Origin: Sordaria brevicollis
Lineage: Eukaryota > Ascomycota > Sordariomycetes > Sordariales > Sordariaceae
Length of the DNA stretch: 64,000 bases
NCBI GenBank assembly: GCA_033439795.1
Contig: JAUTDP010000002.1
Coordinates: forward strand, 1,674,001-1,738,000
Direction of reading: 5' to 3'
Shown: positions 48,477 through 59,615 of the stretch, piece after piece
How positions within the stretch are numbered: position 1 is the stretch's first letter
Layout: the number at the start of each line of letters is the position of its first letter
Program-made: the position numbers and the translations under genes
The notes under the pieces: model-generated
The model's input: only the letters and a program-made list of their open reading frames with translations
Told to the model about the DNA's origin: nothing
The model's database searches: none

Positions 48477-50540
48477 ATGGCCACCTCCAACTCCCTCCTT
48501 CCGACAGACTCTCAGCAGCAGCAAAATCTAGACGCCATCACCGACGACGATTTTGAATACGTTGATGAGGAGTTCGTCTCGAGCAACCTTACCCCAGAAG
48601 AACAACAACCAGCACCAAAGCTAGGACCTATGATTCCCGAACTCTTTAAGCAGCCGCCCTTGGTGAAGGATGGCCTCGTCACGGATACCTCCAATCTCCA
48701 GGACCAGACTGTCGAACAGTGTCTACCCTTCCTAACTGGCGAGGATGGGCCCCTCAAACTCAACGCCTATGGCCTTCCCAACCTAAACAGGGAGAAGCAT
48801 ATCAAGTTTCTTAAGCAGTCACTTGGGCCCCTGCCAGGTCGCTTTGTTGCGGTGGATGCCAGTAGGCCATGGTACTTGTACTGGTGCTTGTCTGGTCTCA
48901 CCATGATGGGGGAGGATGTGTCAAGCTACCGGGAGAACATTATCGACACTGCTCGCACCATGCAGAATGAGTCTGGAGGGTTTGGTGGAGGCCATGGACA
49001 GATGTCGCATCTGGCTACTAGCTATGCCGTTATTCTGGCTATCGCTTTGGTTGGAGGTGAGGAGGCCTATGATGTTATCGATAGGAAGGGAATGTGGAGG
49101 TGGCTGTGCTCTTTGAAGCAGCCTGATGGTGGCTTTCAAGTGTGTGTCGGAGGTGAAGAAGACATCAGGTACGTTGGCTCCAGGTGGAAGTTACGGGATG
49201 CGTTGACTGACTTCAGGGGTAACCGGATAGGGGGGCATATATTGCGAGTGTTATCATCACGCTGCTTGATTTGCCTCTGGACCTAACACCAGACTCTCCT
49301 GCATACGACGGAGGTCGGTCCAACCTGTTAACCGGTATAGCGGAATATGTGCGTAGCTGTAAGTGTCGCCCTCTCACATTGAATAAAGGTACATCATGAA
49401 GAGACAGTCACCAACATAAGCCTAGGCCAAACCTTCGAGGGCGGGATTTCTAGTCAACCCAACAACGAGGCCCATGGCGCGTATGCCTTTTGCGCTCTTG
49501 CCTGTCTTTCCATTCTCGACAACCCGCGCCGGATCATCCCAAGGTAAGAGAGAATGACACCCTTCGTATCATCAAGAAGCCATTCACTCGAGGCAGTGAT
49601 AACAAGCACTGCGTTCTCATCAACATGTGCATAGTCCCATTCACCTTCCCATCCGACACACAGAAATGCAGGTAGCTAACAACAAGCAGTTACTTGGACC
49701 TTCCACGCCTCGTCTCATGGCTTTCCTACCGACAATACGCCCCCGAAGGCGGATTCTCTGGACGCACCAACAAGCTGGTTGACGGCTGCTACAGCCACTG
49801 GGCAGGCGGATGTTTCCCCCTTATCGAGGCATGTCTTAGTCCCTCCGGCCCTAACAGCTCCGACGATAAGAAGACCTCGACCGGTCTTGCGGCGGCACCG
49901 GAGAGCCTGTACAGCCGTGAGGGCCTGATTCGGTATATCATGTGCTGTTGCCAGGATCAGACGAAGAGGGGTGGGTTGAGGGATAAACCATATAAGTGAG
50001 TTTTGTGTTTCTTCCCCTTTGCTTTTGTTTCGTTTCACACTTGCTTGCTGTGCACGTCACTTCACCTTCGTTTCAGATGGCACCCCCCCCCCCCCCCCCC
50101 CCCCCCCCAACTTACCTAACCCACCACACCTCATCTCGCCTCAACCCTTACCCACCTGCTTCCCACCTTCCATTCCCTTCTTCTTCACCCCCCTTCTCCC
50201 TCCCTTACCACCCCCAACCCTCTTTTTCTCCCTGCGTACTAACAACTCCACAAGAATGTCCGACCCCTACCACACCTGCTACGTCCTCTCCGGCCTCTCG
50301 TCCGCCCAACACCAATGGGACCTAGACAGCGACCCCTTGCCCCTCGGTCCCGGCGAGACGACCCCCACCATGGCCGCCTTGGGCGCCGACTCCGTGTGGA
50401 ATGTATTCCCTTATATCGACGACAACGACCAGATCTATGACGACTCGGACCGCGTCAGACCTATCCACCCGGCCTATGCGATCCCGCAGAAGAACGTTAA
50501 CGGGATTAGGGGGTATTTCCAGGGGAGGGGGTTTGCTTAG
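48477..50540 (+). CDS. ram1: Protein farnesyltransferase beta subunit (Ram1)
   Basis: Five exons, 48477..49168, 49231..49358, 49426..49543, 49690..49995 and 50255..50540, give 509 residues. The chosen ATG has a good context (GGAAACATGG); an upstream in-frame ATG at 48396 would add a basic extension and is less likely. Prenyltransferase alpha-alpha repeats are visible: GGFGGGHGQMSHLATSYAVI, QPDGGFQVCVGGEEDIR|GAYIAS, QTFEGGISSQPNNEAHGAYA, EGGFSGRTNKLVDGCYSHW. The catalytic zinc ligands are present: Asp and Cys of LVDGCYSHW and His of YHTCYVLSGL. Exon joins recreate the expected IRGAYIAS, RSCQTFEGG, IPRS-/SYLDL and KMSDPYHTC sequences. With the Ram2 alpha subunit the enzyme attaches farnesyl to CaaX proteins such as Ras and mating pheromones. 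Confidence 0.95.
49169..49230 (+). other. ram1 intron 1
   Basis: 62 nt, GTACGT...GGATAG. It splits an Arg codon (AG|G). Confidence 0.85.
49359..49425 (+). other. ram1 intron 2
   Basis: 67 nt, GTAAGT...CCTAG. It splits the Cys codon of CQTFEGG (T|GC). Confidence 0.85.
49544..49689 (+). other. ram1 intron 3
   Basis: 146 nt, GTAAGA...AGCAG. It splits an AG|T codon before YLDLPRL. Confidence 0.85.
49996..50254 (+). other. ram1 intron 4, long, with a C26 homopolymer
   Basis: 259 nt, GTGAGT...CACAAG, with a consensus TACTAAC branch site 12-18 bases before the acceptor. It holds a run of 26 C at 50083-50108 and is pyrimidine-rich throughout. An internal TTTCAG at 50071-50076 is a second possible acceptor, but using it leads to a stop after a short poly-proline stretch. 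Confidence 0.85.
50083..50108 (+). repeat. Homopolymer of 26 C
   Basis: An uninterrupted C run inside ram1 intron 4. Its exact length is likely to be unstable in vivo and in sequencing. Confidence 0.9.
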
Positions 50541-53500
50541 TGAAAGTGGTGGGATATCGGGACGAATATGGAGTGAAGGGGTTCGAACATCATTGGATTC
50601 CGAGTTGACCATCTTCATGTCAAGCGAGCAGATAATAGTAGAGTATTTTGGGAAGTATGACTGGATAACATACGTACATACATATATTGGGGTAAAGAGG
50701 TTTGATAGCGGCTGCTTGGTTGTGAGGGAGGCTTCATAACGCAAGGATAGTATATGGTAAGTCAGGCAGGCAGGTTTGCCTGATATAGCGGAAATAAGTG
50801 GACGCACGCCTTCGGGGAGCTCCCATAACAGCATATCAATCTTGCTTGGTATTGTCCAAGAGAGGAGGGCATGTTAAGTCTGACAGACTCGCGAGTTGAC
50901 TTGCCATAAACGTACAGACAGTAACCTACAGACATATTCAACATGAGTTGGGAGGGTGAATATCTGACAAAGAGTGCATACCTTGTTCCTTGTCAAGTGG
51001 ACATATCAACTTTAGCATTACCTGTTGGCAAAGTATCAATTTCGAATAGGATCTCCATCGCACCTGGAGCTGTTATCTCATCTATGAAGCCATTGTAGTT
51101 GACGGAACATGGTAAACGCTCTGATCCAGGCCTGGCTCATTCACTCACACTTCACTCGTCCCTCATGATGGTATCAAAGACCAACGAGCGTTCGCCAGAA
51201 ATTGCTGTCCGTAACAAACAGTATAACGCATTCAATATATGGACGTGCCTATATATACAAGGTTGAGGTAAACAAGAGTGTCAATATCTCTTGGAACCAG
51301 GCATATCTCATTACGCTCTGGCTGCCGATTGGTCCATAAAATGATTCCACATGCAGCAAACAATTCATGCCAGAGTCAGTCGATAAGAAGCTGGAGAAAC
51401 GGAACCTGCAAAGGCACGGCATTGGCAGCGGCAACCACTGGCTTGAGATGGGCTCATGATGGTTGGTGGAGATACTCACCTCATTCATATGAGCCCGACG
51501 TCTTCGTTTCTCACTTTTTGCCCATCTGAAACGATCACTCCCATCCCAGCACTAGAGCCGGCTCTCGGAATGCCTTCCGTCACCATAATCATTGCGCTTG
51601 TGGGTTTGTCGTGGATAACTGCAGGTCAGCATCAGGCCGTGGGCATATTGCGAGGCAGCAGAAATAATCAACGGGCAAAAGCGAAGCTTTCCACTGGGCT
51701 TTTTAGCTTTGTGGCTAGGCACCCATCCGTTCCAAAACAAAGCAAGACTAGAGCGACTACAGGGTCCATCCAATCTGTTGGATGAAAATACCCCGACGCC
51801 CGCCTCAAGACATAAGAAAATTAGGGTTGACCCTAGAGTGCATGCAGTCATCTTTGATTGACTGTCGATATCCGTCGTTATTCATCCTTCCCATCCTTCC
51901 GAGCACGCCTCCATCGATCATCTTGTGCAGATATGGAGCGGAGGAAACAGCGGCGTATATTTCGGTAGACATGCGGGCCTAGAAAGCTGTGAAGTTCCAA
52001 TACTATGGCAACATACCAGTCCGCTCACCACCACAACAAACTTGAAACCGGAAAGTGCGAGGGTCAATATCCTTGCTGGCCGTTTTGTGAGTGCAGGGAA
52101 GAGAAACAAGCCGATATTTTCCTCCACTGCTGGGTTCTGGATGAGGGTGATGCTGCCGGATAGAATATCCGAAGGGATCAAGCTGGGTCTCGCATCAAGT
52201 CAGCTACCGAAGCCGAACTCCAAGAGACAGATATCTTGGAAGCATGGTATTGCTTGCCGTATCCCTCGCGTCTGTGGTGCCCAGTTACTTCTGCCACTGT
52301 TCACGCGCCCGGAATGCCGGTGAATATATAGGCTCAGATCGGCGCTGGCCTCGAATCAACGCCACAAAGACGATGGACAGAGTGGGGGTAATGCTAAACA
52401 AGACATCAGTCCATCGAGAACCCATTTACTTGCGATCCAATAGCAAGTTCTCTGAAGAGCTTTACTCATTTCGCAACCTCCGTAAGGTTCCATATCACCC
52501 GCCGTCTTTGTGATAGGGTTCTCGGATAAGCCTTCGGATGGGTCTCTGGTAGCATCAGACGAAGGTTACCAATGGCATGGCAATGGCAAGAAAAGCGATT
52601 GAATCGTAGTCCTGTCTGCAGAAGTGCTTTTACAACTTGTATATACACAGTTCTACTCTATCGTATCATGTCAACCTATATCACGAGAAAATATGAGCAA
52701 TGTGGTACATGGCAAGAAGAGATTGACTCATCCGGAAGGTTGGGGAATAAGCAATCCGCCAACCCAAGTAGATGGTAGCGAGAAAAAAAGAGCCGTGAGA
52801 GCTGTGATGGCTGAGACAGCAGTAGCTTAGAGTCCAGGTCCAACCCAGCAACCGGCATGAAGGGATATAGTGGTGACAAATTTCTCCGACTCCAAGCAGG
52901 TTTGCCCACCTTTGCCCACCTTTGCCGAGCTCTGCCTTTGTGTCTTGGCCACCGACAAGGTGTTTTTCTCCGGACAAATCGAGGTGCTCTGGAAGGGATG
53001 AGGCCCGTTGCGGCGGCCTGGTGGCGCAGTCGATGCCTGGCTCGCCTGGAGACGTCGGAGGTTGGGAAACAACTGAAAGCATAAAGTCAACCTGTAGCAT
53101 AGCTGACGGATGGGTTTCGGTTGGTCGAGGTTGAAATTGGTAGGGGTACATGGAGACATGAGAGGTGAAGCATGACGTTGCAATGGAATGGTTCAGAAAG
53201 GCTGAGCATCCATCACTCATATCATATGCGAAGAGTGGTGCCCTGGCTCTGAGGAGGGGCCGCACCTTGATCAAATTCAGCTGTACCGTTCTATACCGCG
53301 CGATCCTCGTCATTCATTGGATGCCAATTTGCGTCCATTCAAAAGGAAGGAACGTAGCGAGCATGCGGGGCGAAGGGCACCAGCAGAATTTTCAAATCGA
53401 GAGCAACAAGAGCATGGAAAGAGGAAAGAACCCCCAACTCTCCAAGGAAAGTGCTGATCGATAAGGCAGATGATGATGCATTGGGAGCCATCTGATTGGC

Positions 53501-54037
53501 TCTCTGCGTCGAGTGCTGGAATGTAACTGCTCGTTGCCCGGGATCAAGTTGAAGCAAGTGAGCCAGAGGATGTCGATCGAGGAGGGGTTCAGTTTGATTG
53601 AGGTCCGTACTTGGTGTTTCTTTCCTCAAGTTCTTAGGTCTGGTCAATTAAGTTCATCACCTCCCTAGTAGGTACCTACTACCCAGGTCCGTTGAGGTGA
53701 TTCAATTGCGGGAGCCACGGCAGAGTCAGCTGTCGCATGGCCCAAACTGAAGCTGATAGCCGATCGACGAACTGAGGTTGAGGAATATTGAGGCTGGGAC
53801 GACACAGTTCCAATCCCAAATGTCTCCAGGCTTGGGTGTTCGTTGGGACCGTGTTCTAGAAGAATTCCATGGCCGGGGTGCTCAGCTCAACTGCCTGCCC
53901 CTCTTTTCCCCTCCATCTGAAGGGATCCACTTTTTATAGCGACACCAATTGACGACCAACCATTGGCGCTTTCATGTGCTTTCCCTTTTCATTGGAGATT
54001 GCCGCGAGGTTGCTTCGTTCGTCCCTCTTGCCTAGTG
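50541..54037. other. Intergenic stretch, no supported gene
   Basis: About 3.5 kb. The first part is the ram1 3' region. The longest frame (52681-53313, minus) has no domain. No RNA gene, RIP tract or long repeat was found. Confidence 0.5.
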
Positions 54038-54040
54038 GTA

Positions 54041-54062
54041 GGCCCTGTTTGGTTCAACCAGC
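54041..54062 (+). repeat. Left inverted repeat of the 407-bp element
   Basis: Pairs with 54426..54447, with two mismatches in 22 bases. Confidence 0.82.
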
Positions 54063-54425
54063 ATTTTGCATTTTACTAGTTGTCCCCTAAGGAGGGAGGT
54101 ACAAAGGCCAAAATGCAGCTAGAGAGGTATTGCAGCCAGATGGGGGCGAAGGGGACGCGTTGTTTTGACCGGGGTTTGATTGGCCGTGTTAGGGAACCAG
54201 CAAAACGTCAGCTATCTTCACGCTCAGAAGGATGAAGATAGCAAACAGCAAAATGCGCCTGCATAGGCCCATTAATTCCCTCTTTAAGCCTTCCGGACAT
54301 CCTGGCGACGACCTGCCTTAGCGCGATACCTTTTCCTGCGAATGACCCCCAACGACCTGCATGAAAACCCTAAGAAGTAGTAAACTGCATTTTGCTAATT
54401 GGTTTTGTATGGGAAAACGCGTTTT

Positions 54426-54447
54426 GCTAGTTGAACCAAACAGGCCC
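54426..54447 (-). repeat. Right inverted repeat of the 407-bp element
   Basis: Reverse complement of the left end apart from two mismatches, followed by GTA. Confidence 0.82.
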
Positions 54448-54450
54448 GTA

Positions 54451-57428
54451 GAGTTCCGTGCCAGAGAAGACAGGAATAACCTTTCCGTGCCGTGAAACAG
54501 ACGGCCTCTGAACATGGTGGCATGCACCGATCTTTCCATTGCCGATTCAAGTGGGAGATAAGTGACAGGCAAACTCTTTTGTCACTGAAGTAATTGATCA
54601 CAGAATCAATCACTCCCGTCGAGCAGGCAATTCATCCAAGGCACGGCGGGGAGCAAACAGTCTCCAGCTGGGTCCCCGCACTCCCGTCTCTCTGCTTGGC
54701 CATGTTCTCTTTCAACGCTGTCATCACTTTTCAACCTCTCATCATCATCACCATCACCAAATGCTGCCATATCAACAGCCTCACCATCACTTTCTGCCCG
54801 GCAAGGTATACACGGTGAAGCCCAAAAGATGACCGCCAAATCACGATTACCACATTCATACGAGCCATTCGACCACAGGGCAGAGCGATGGGCAACGCAA
54901 TGGGGAAGGCAGGCAGACAGCAAGTGAATATCCGAGTCACCTCCTCCTCCTTCCTCTTCGTCCACGGATGGCCCTGTCAATACCAAACTCTGCCAACAAC
55001 CGACAGTAATTATCACTGTCGTGACTGGCTGCTCTCATTCTTCCTCCTCCATCCTCTCTGCCCGCGCTCTTTGGGTCATTTTTCTTCCTTGCACGCCGGC
55101 CTGTGAATGGCACGGCACTGCTGGCCCCGTTGACTTGCTCCGTGGAGGTGCTCGGTGGAGGTTCCGCCCGTCTCTTCCGGCTCGGTTGGATGCCATGGAA
55201 AGTCATGAAAGTTCTTGTACCCGTACATCCGTGAGGACATGGAAAGGGCCTGTCACGGCCTGTTCACACCTGTTCTTCAACTGCTGCCCTTGTCGCGCAA
55301 CTTCAACTTCCAGGCGGTGCCCGCAGCACGTCTTCCATGATTTCTGCACCAGTCCCTTCTGGCTCGTCGGTTTAATATCCAGCAGCATTGCCAACTCATC
55401 ATTGCATGCGTCTTAAGGCCTTCTTGTGCCTAGCTGCCTCGCGGCCTTGCGGCCTCGCCCTCGTCCCGGCCATTCAGCGTCCGATCTCGAGCCTGGGGCC
55501 AGACGCACCCGCACCCAGGACATGCAAGGGTTCGCCGGCCCAGCCACTGTTCATGCACCTCATCCCTCATTCACCGACTTCGTGGTCGGCCAGAGAGCCA
55601 GTCGTTTTGAGATGGCTCGATTTGTTCCGCTACACAGACCCGTGTACCGGCCCTTTCCATGGGCCATGACAACAATTTCTCACCACTACCGTTCCCTGAC
55701 GAACCCAATTTGCTGACCAACTGGATCAATGAGAAAGAAAAAAAAAAGAAAACAAACACCGAGGAGCAAAGAGACAGACGGTGGTGGTCCATGGTCCTTG
55801 ACCCATTCCGCCGCCCAGAGCCCAGATAGGTAGAAACACCATCACCGGCTGTTGTCGTCTTTCCCGTAACCTCGATTCCGCGATTTTGATACGCCGTCTT
55901 CCTCCGTGCTGACCAGCTCCGAAAAAAATGTCATCAATGCTGCTTGCTGGTCTTTGTCACTCTTGTGCCGAACACAAGCTATGGGATCCGCCGAGTTGTG
56001 GCCCACAAATTGGCAGCGCCGGTGTTTCCAGTTACAGTCTTCACCTTCTCGTCAATGACAAGAGAGAGGGCATGTCAACTTCTCCCGTCTTTCCTTGCCT
56101 GCTTGGCTCTTCAATGCCCCCCCGGTACCAACCCCAACCCCAACCCCGTTCCTGGCTGGTTCATGCAGCGTCTATGGATCCGCCGACTTTTTGATGCTAT
56201 TTTACCTTCTGCCGTTGATCTCTATGGTAGCATAGCAAGTGGAGACGCACCGCTACTGAAAAAAGGTACCGCCGAGGCCTTGCGGTCCGTCTGTCGATAG
56301 TGTCGATAGTGTCGATAGCAGCGCAAACTTCAGTCCCAAAAGGATACATGCCTGGATATGCCATAGCAGCCTGCATGAGTGGTCCAAGGACTCACCAGTC
56401 AGAGGGATCTTGCGGGCCTGCTGTTCTTCATCGTCTGCTTTTCGTGACCCCGAATTGCGAGCCAGGCACATCCTTTCTTCTGGCACCCCTCGGCTTCACC
56501 AAAAAGGCCACATCTGAATCTTGACTGGTTGCCGGCAAATGACCGCTTGCTGCCGAATTTTCGAATCTTGATCCGATTTCTCTCTTGGAGCACCAGACTG
56601 GCTCTCGGGCATGCCATTTCGCCACCTTGCTATGCCTAACTCTGCAGACCCAAAACGCCTCGCGAGCCTATCTCATCTGTCCGGCGATGGGACACGATCC
56701 AGGCGTGCCAGGGCGGCGAGAGAGACCGAAGAACATGTGGAGGCCGATCTAGTCGTCGAGCCAGGTGCCGGAAAAGGAAACGAAAATATCACACAATTGG
56801 TGTCGGGCTCCATCCCAATGCCCATTCCAATCACGGACTGGCTCGACTTATCATAGCAGATCTTCCCCCCCAGGCCTTGTCAATGCATACCCCATGGGTG
56901 GTGTATGTGAGGTGTGGAGTTGGCCCGGTCTCCGGCTCTATCAACTGGCAATGACAATGCCAGCGCATCAAGATGGGTCACACTTTGAGCCGCATCTCGA
57001 CGGTCGAACATTGCATCTGACGAACACTTTCTCCTCCTGTCCGTTTGGCTTTCCTCATGTCGTCTCTTTGGCGTCTGAATTCGGCCATTTTGCCTCCCCC
57101 CTGGCCCCGCACCGAGCTGCTCCTTCACTGCAATATGTAAAGCACACATGTCTCGCCGTTGACTGCTCATCAAAGCTGATGCAGCTTCGTCGACCATACC
57201 TGCCTGCTTTCGGCACTGCCACGACCGACCGACTCTTGCCTTTTAGTTGGGCTCAATTGCATCACATCTTCGGATCTCGGACATCTACCCGCGGCCTCTC
57301 CTTCTTCTTTTCTACTTACCATCGTCACCTCTACTGTCGTAGGATTCCTCCACACACATCTCTGTCGTTTCACCTTTGTCTCGCTTCTCGTGGCATATCC
57401 CTTTTTACACAGTCAAAAACCAAACACC
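54451..57428. other. Intergenic stretch, no supported gene
   Basis: About 3 kb between the MITE-like element and the dsRBD-like gene. Overlapping short frames show no domain. The last several hundred bases are the presumed promoter and leader of the downstream gene; the 232-codon frame at 56765-57463 overlaps the true start in another frame and is rejected. Confidence 0.5.
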
Positions 57429-58205
57429 ATGGCTGGCTTCTATATGCAGTATCTGGAAAGTAAGTCACCCACACGTCAACCTTCGCTGTCAAACCTCGAT
57501 TTCCGATATGGTCACAAATCCTACACTGCCAATCTTCTTGTGGGGTGTTGTCACGAGGCATGGCACTTCCCCCCTTGGAATGGTTTACCCCTGCATGAGA
57601 TTTCCACAACATGGACATGTCCCGCCTTGTTCTTCTTCCAGAGATCGTACACCAGTTGTCATCTCGCCCCCCGTTACCCACAGATCAGACCGACCCCCGG
57701 TCATAGGGCTGAGGCATCTGCATTCGGCTGCCACGCAAGCACGGAATCCATTTGCCTATGCCTTAAGCTTAATCCACATATCAAGGACCAAGCCTAGGTA
57801 CCGTCAAAATTCTATTGAGTGAAGCCGCTAACTCGAATGTCTGCAGGTCTTTGCCGGCGGCGTGGATGGCACGATCCTTCCTACGAGTGCCACCGGGACG
57901 GCACTGGCTATACCTGTTTGGTTCTCGTCAATGGCCGCGAATACCAGACAGATATCCCTTATGAATCACACGGACTCGCCCAGGAAAACGCGGCCATGCG
58001 CGCGTTTATGGTCTGCCGGAATTTCTCGGTCAACGGGGGAATGCTAGCCCGCAACGGAATCGTCCAAGGATTGCCAGCAGACGAAGCCAAGCACAAGTCC
58101 AGGCGGACCAGCCGTCCCCATACTTCTTCTCACTATACCCATGGACATCGCAATCGGCATTCTGGAGATGAATCTAGTGGTAGCTCCACTGCTTCGATGG
58201 AATGA
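57429..58205 (+). CDS. Small protein with a dsRNA-binding-motif-like fold, conserved type
   Basis: Exon 1 (57429..57459) encodes MAGFYMQYLE. A 387-nt intron (GTAAGT...CTGCAG, branch CTAAC) follows, then exon 2 (57847..58205), giving 129 residues. The splice completes a Ser codon (A|GT), giving YLESLCRRRGWHDPSYECHR. Residues 3-72 follow the alpha-beta-beta-beta-alpha order of a dsRNA-binding motif: helix FYMQYLESLCRRRG, strands SYECHRDGTGYTCLVLVNG and REYQTDIPYES, helix LAQENAAMRAFMVCRNF. The C-terminal 45 residues are Ser/His/Arg-rich and probably disordered. The start lies in a good context (CACCATGGCT). RNA binding is inferred from the pattern only; the canonical Lys motif at the last helix is not obvious. 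The intron is unusually long for this window. Confidence 0.72.
57460..57846 (+). other. Long intron of the dsRBD-like gene
   Basis: 387 nt from GTAAGTCACC to TGTCTGCAG, with GCTAACT near the 3' end. It contains several internal stops in all relevant frames, so retention would truncate the protein. Confidence 0.7.
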
Positions 58206-59615
58206 TGAGCCATGAAGAGGCCGTACATTGGGAGATGGCAACCACGGCCCATCATGGGTACCCTCTCCACCAGCGGATTTGGATTTCTCTTTTTCTTTAT
58301 TTTTACACTTCTTTCACGCTTCACGGCACTATGGCGATGAGAGTCGGGATTTATACCCTAAGCGACGATCAATCGACGGCTCGGCAAAAGACGAACGAAT
58401 AGCATCACGACTGGTTTCTGCACAAAAGCTGCATCGGCACATTTTATGACTGGACGACCTACAACATATAGACACATTGATCTGACGCGCTGTCACAATT
58501 CTGCCTCATTCTCTTTCCCCCTCAACATCTGGATTTGCCTCTTGCGGAATTTTTTTGGTTGTTCTGAAAGCCTGCTTGGGCCTCAGGAGAGCTTCGTCCA
58601 TATCGTGGAAGTACAGCCGGACATGGATTGGATGCACCCAGCGCGAAAAGACGGACTCGAGCCTGATCCGCTCCGGCGCACAAAGGATTTTCCCCCCTCA
58701 TCTTTGTGCGGACTTTGGAAAGCTTAGTGGTGTCCAAGGCGCTGCCTTCAACTGCAGAGCTTCTGATTCATGGAACTTGGGGTCCGAGATTATGAGGCAA
58801 GAAGCTTCATGTGGCCACTACAATCTGGTTTGAGGGTGCATTGCAATTCTTTTTACACGCTGTCTTCTAATCAGCTCATACACGTTCATTACACTCGGCA
58901 CCATCCGGCGACCAACCTTGGCGAAGTTTGGGAGCGATACAGGAGCCTAGGCCTTTATGCCTATCCGGAAGGCGTTGTCTTCATTTTAGCCTGGACGGAA
59001 GAACCCATTGGATCACCGAAGGGTTTGTATGGTTGGGTGAACCTAGCCTGGTGGGAACATTTGTCTTCTTTATTTTCATGTAGGCGGGAGTATGGGATGG
59101 GAGTTTTGCGGTGTTTTCTTCTTCATCCATTATGGGATCATTACATACATACGACTTTACGACTTAACGACACGCATTTTAGGAGGCATTGATGACGAGA
59201 CATGAGCCCGGGAAACTTGAGAGCGCTGGTGAAGGGAATTTGATGGGATAGTACAGTTGTGGAGAGGGGAGGGATTAAAGCAGCATGGAATAACACAGTG
59301 ATAGAGGGCAACGATAACTATGATTTATGACTTACAAAAAGAAAACAACCGTTTATATTCTCGCGAACCCCAGTTATTTTGGTTTTCTTGGTTAGTGAAA
59401 AAGCTTTTGGTCCTCGATATGTCGTATTCACAGTTCATCAACAGAGGCTCAAGGAGGCTCTCAAGACTTGTGCGTTAACATTTTTCCGCAGAGGTTGCCG
59501 GGCAAATGTTAGTGCACCGGTACCAACAGACATTCACCCATCTCAATAAGTAGAAGTCGAGTACATGAATGAAAGAAGAACCCCCTGTTCCTCTTTCTTA
59601 GCTTTGTTTTCTCAC
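58206..59615. other. Intergenic region between convergent genes
   Basis: About 1.4 kb of 3' flanks of the dsRBD-like gene (plus) and the nucleotidyltransferase-like gene (minus). A 140-codon frame at 58770-59192 has no recognisable domain and is not called. Confidence 0.45.

Larger units (their letters stand above)
54041..54447. mobile_element. MITE-like element (407 bp) with GGSCCTGTTTGGTTCAAC ends and GTA duplication
   Basis: Left end GGCCCTGTTTGGTTCAACCA and right end (reverse complement) GGGCCTGTTTGGTTCAACTA form roughly 22-bp inverted repeats with two mismatches. GTA flanks both sides (54038-54040, 54448-54450), a 3-bp target duplication. The interior has repeated CAAAATGC/GCATTTTG motifs near both ends, as subterminal transposase-binding repeats would look. 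There is no coding frame. End sequence and 3-bp duplication fit the PIF/Harbinger type. The autonomous partner is not in the window. Confidence 0.8.

Noticed and set aside
50019..50254. Poly-proline extension in frame with the last ram1 exon
   Set aside because: It is the C26 tract and pyrimidine-rich part of intron 4. A consensus TACTAAC branch and CACAAG acceptor give the conserved YHTCYVLSGL join instead.
56765..57463. 232-codon open frame
   Set aside because: It overlaps the real start of the dsRBD-like gene in a different frame and has no recognisable domain.
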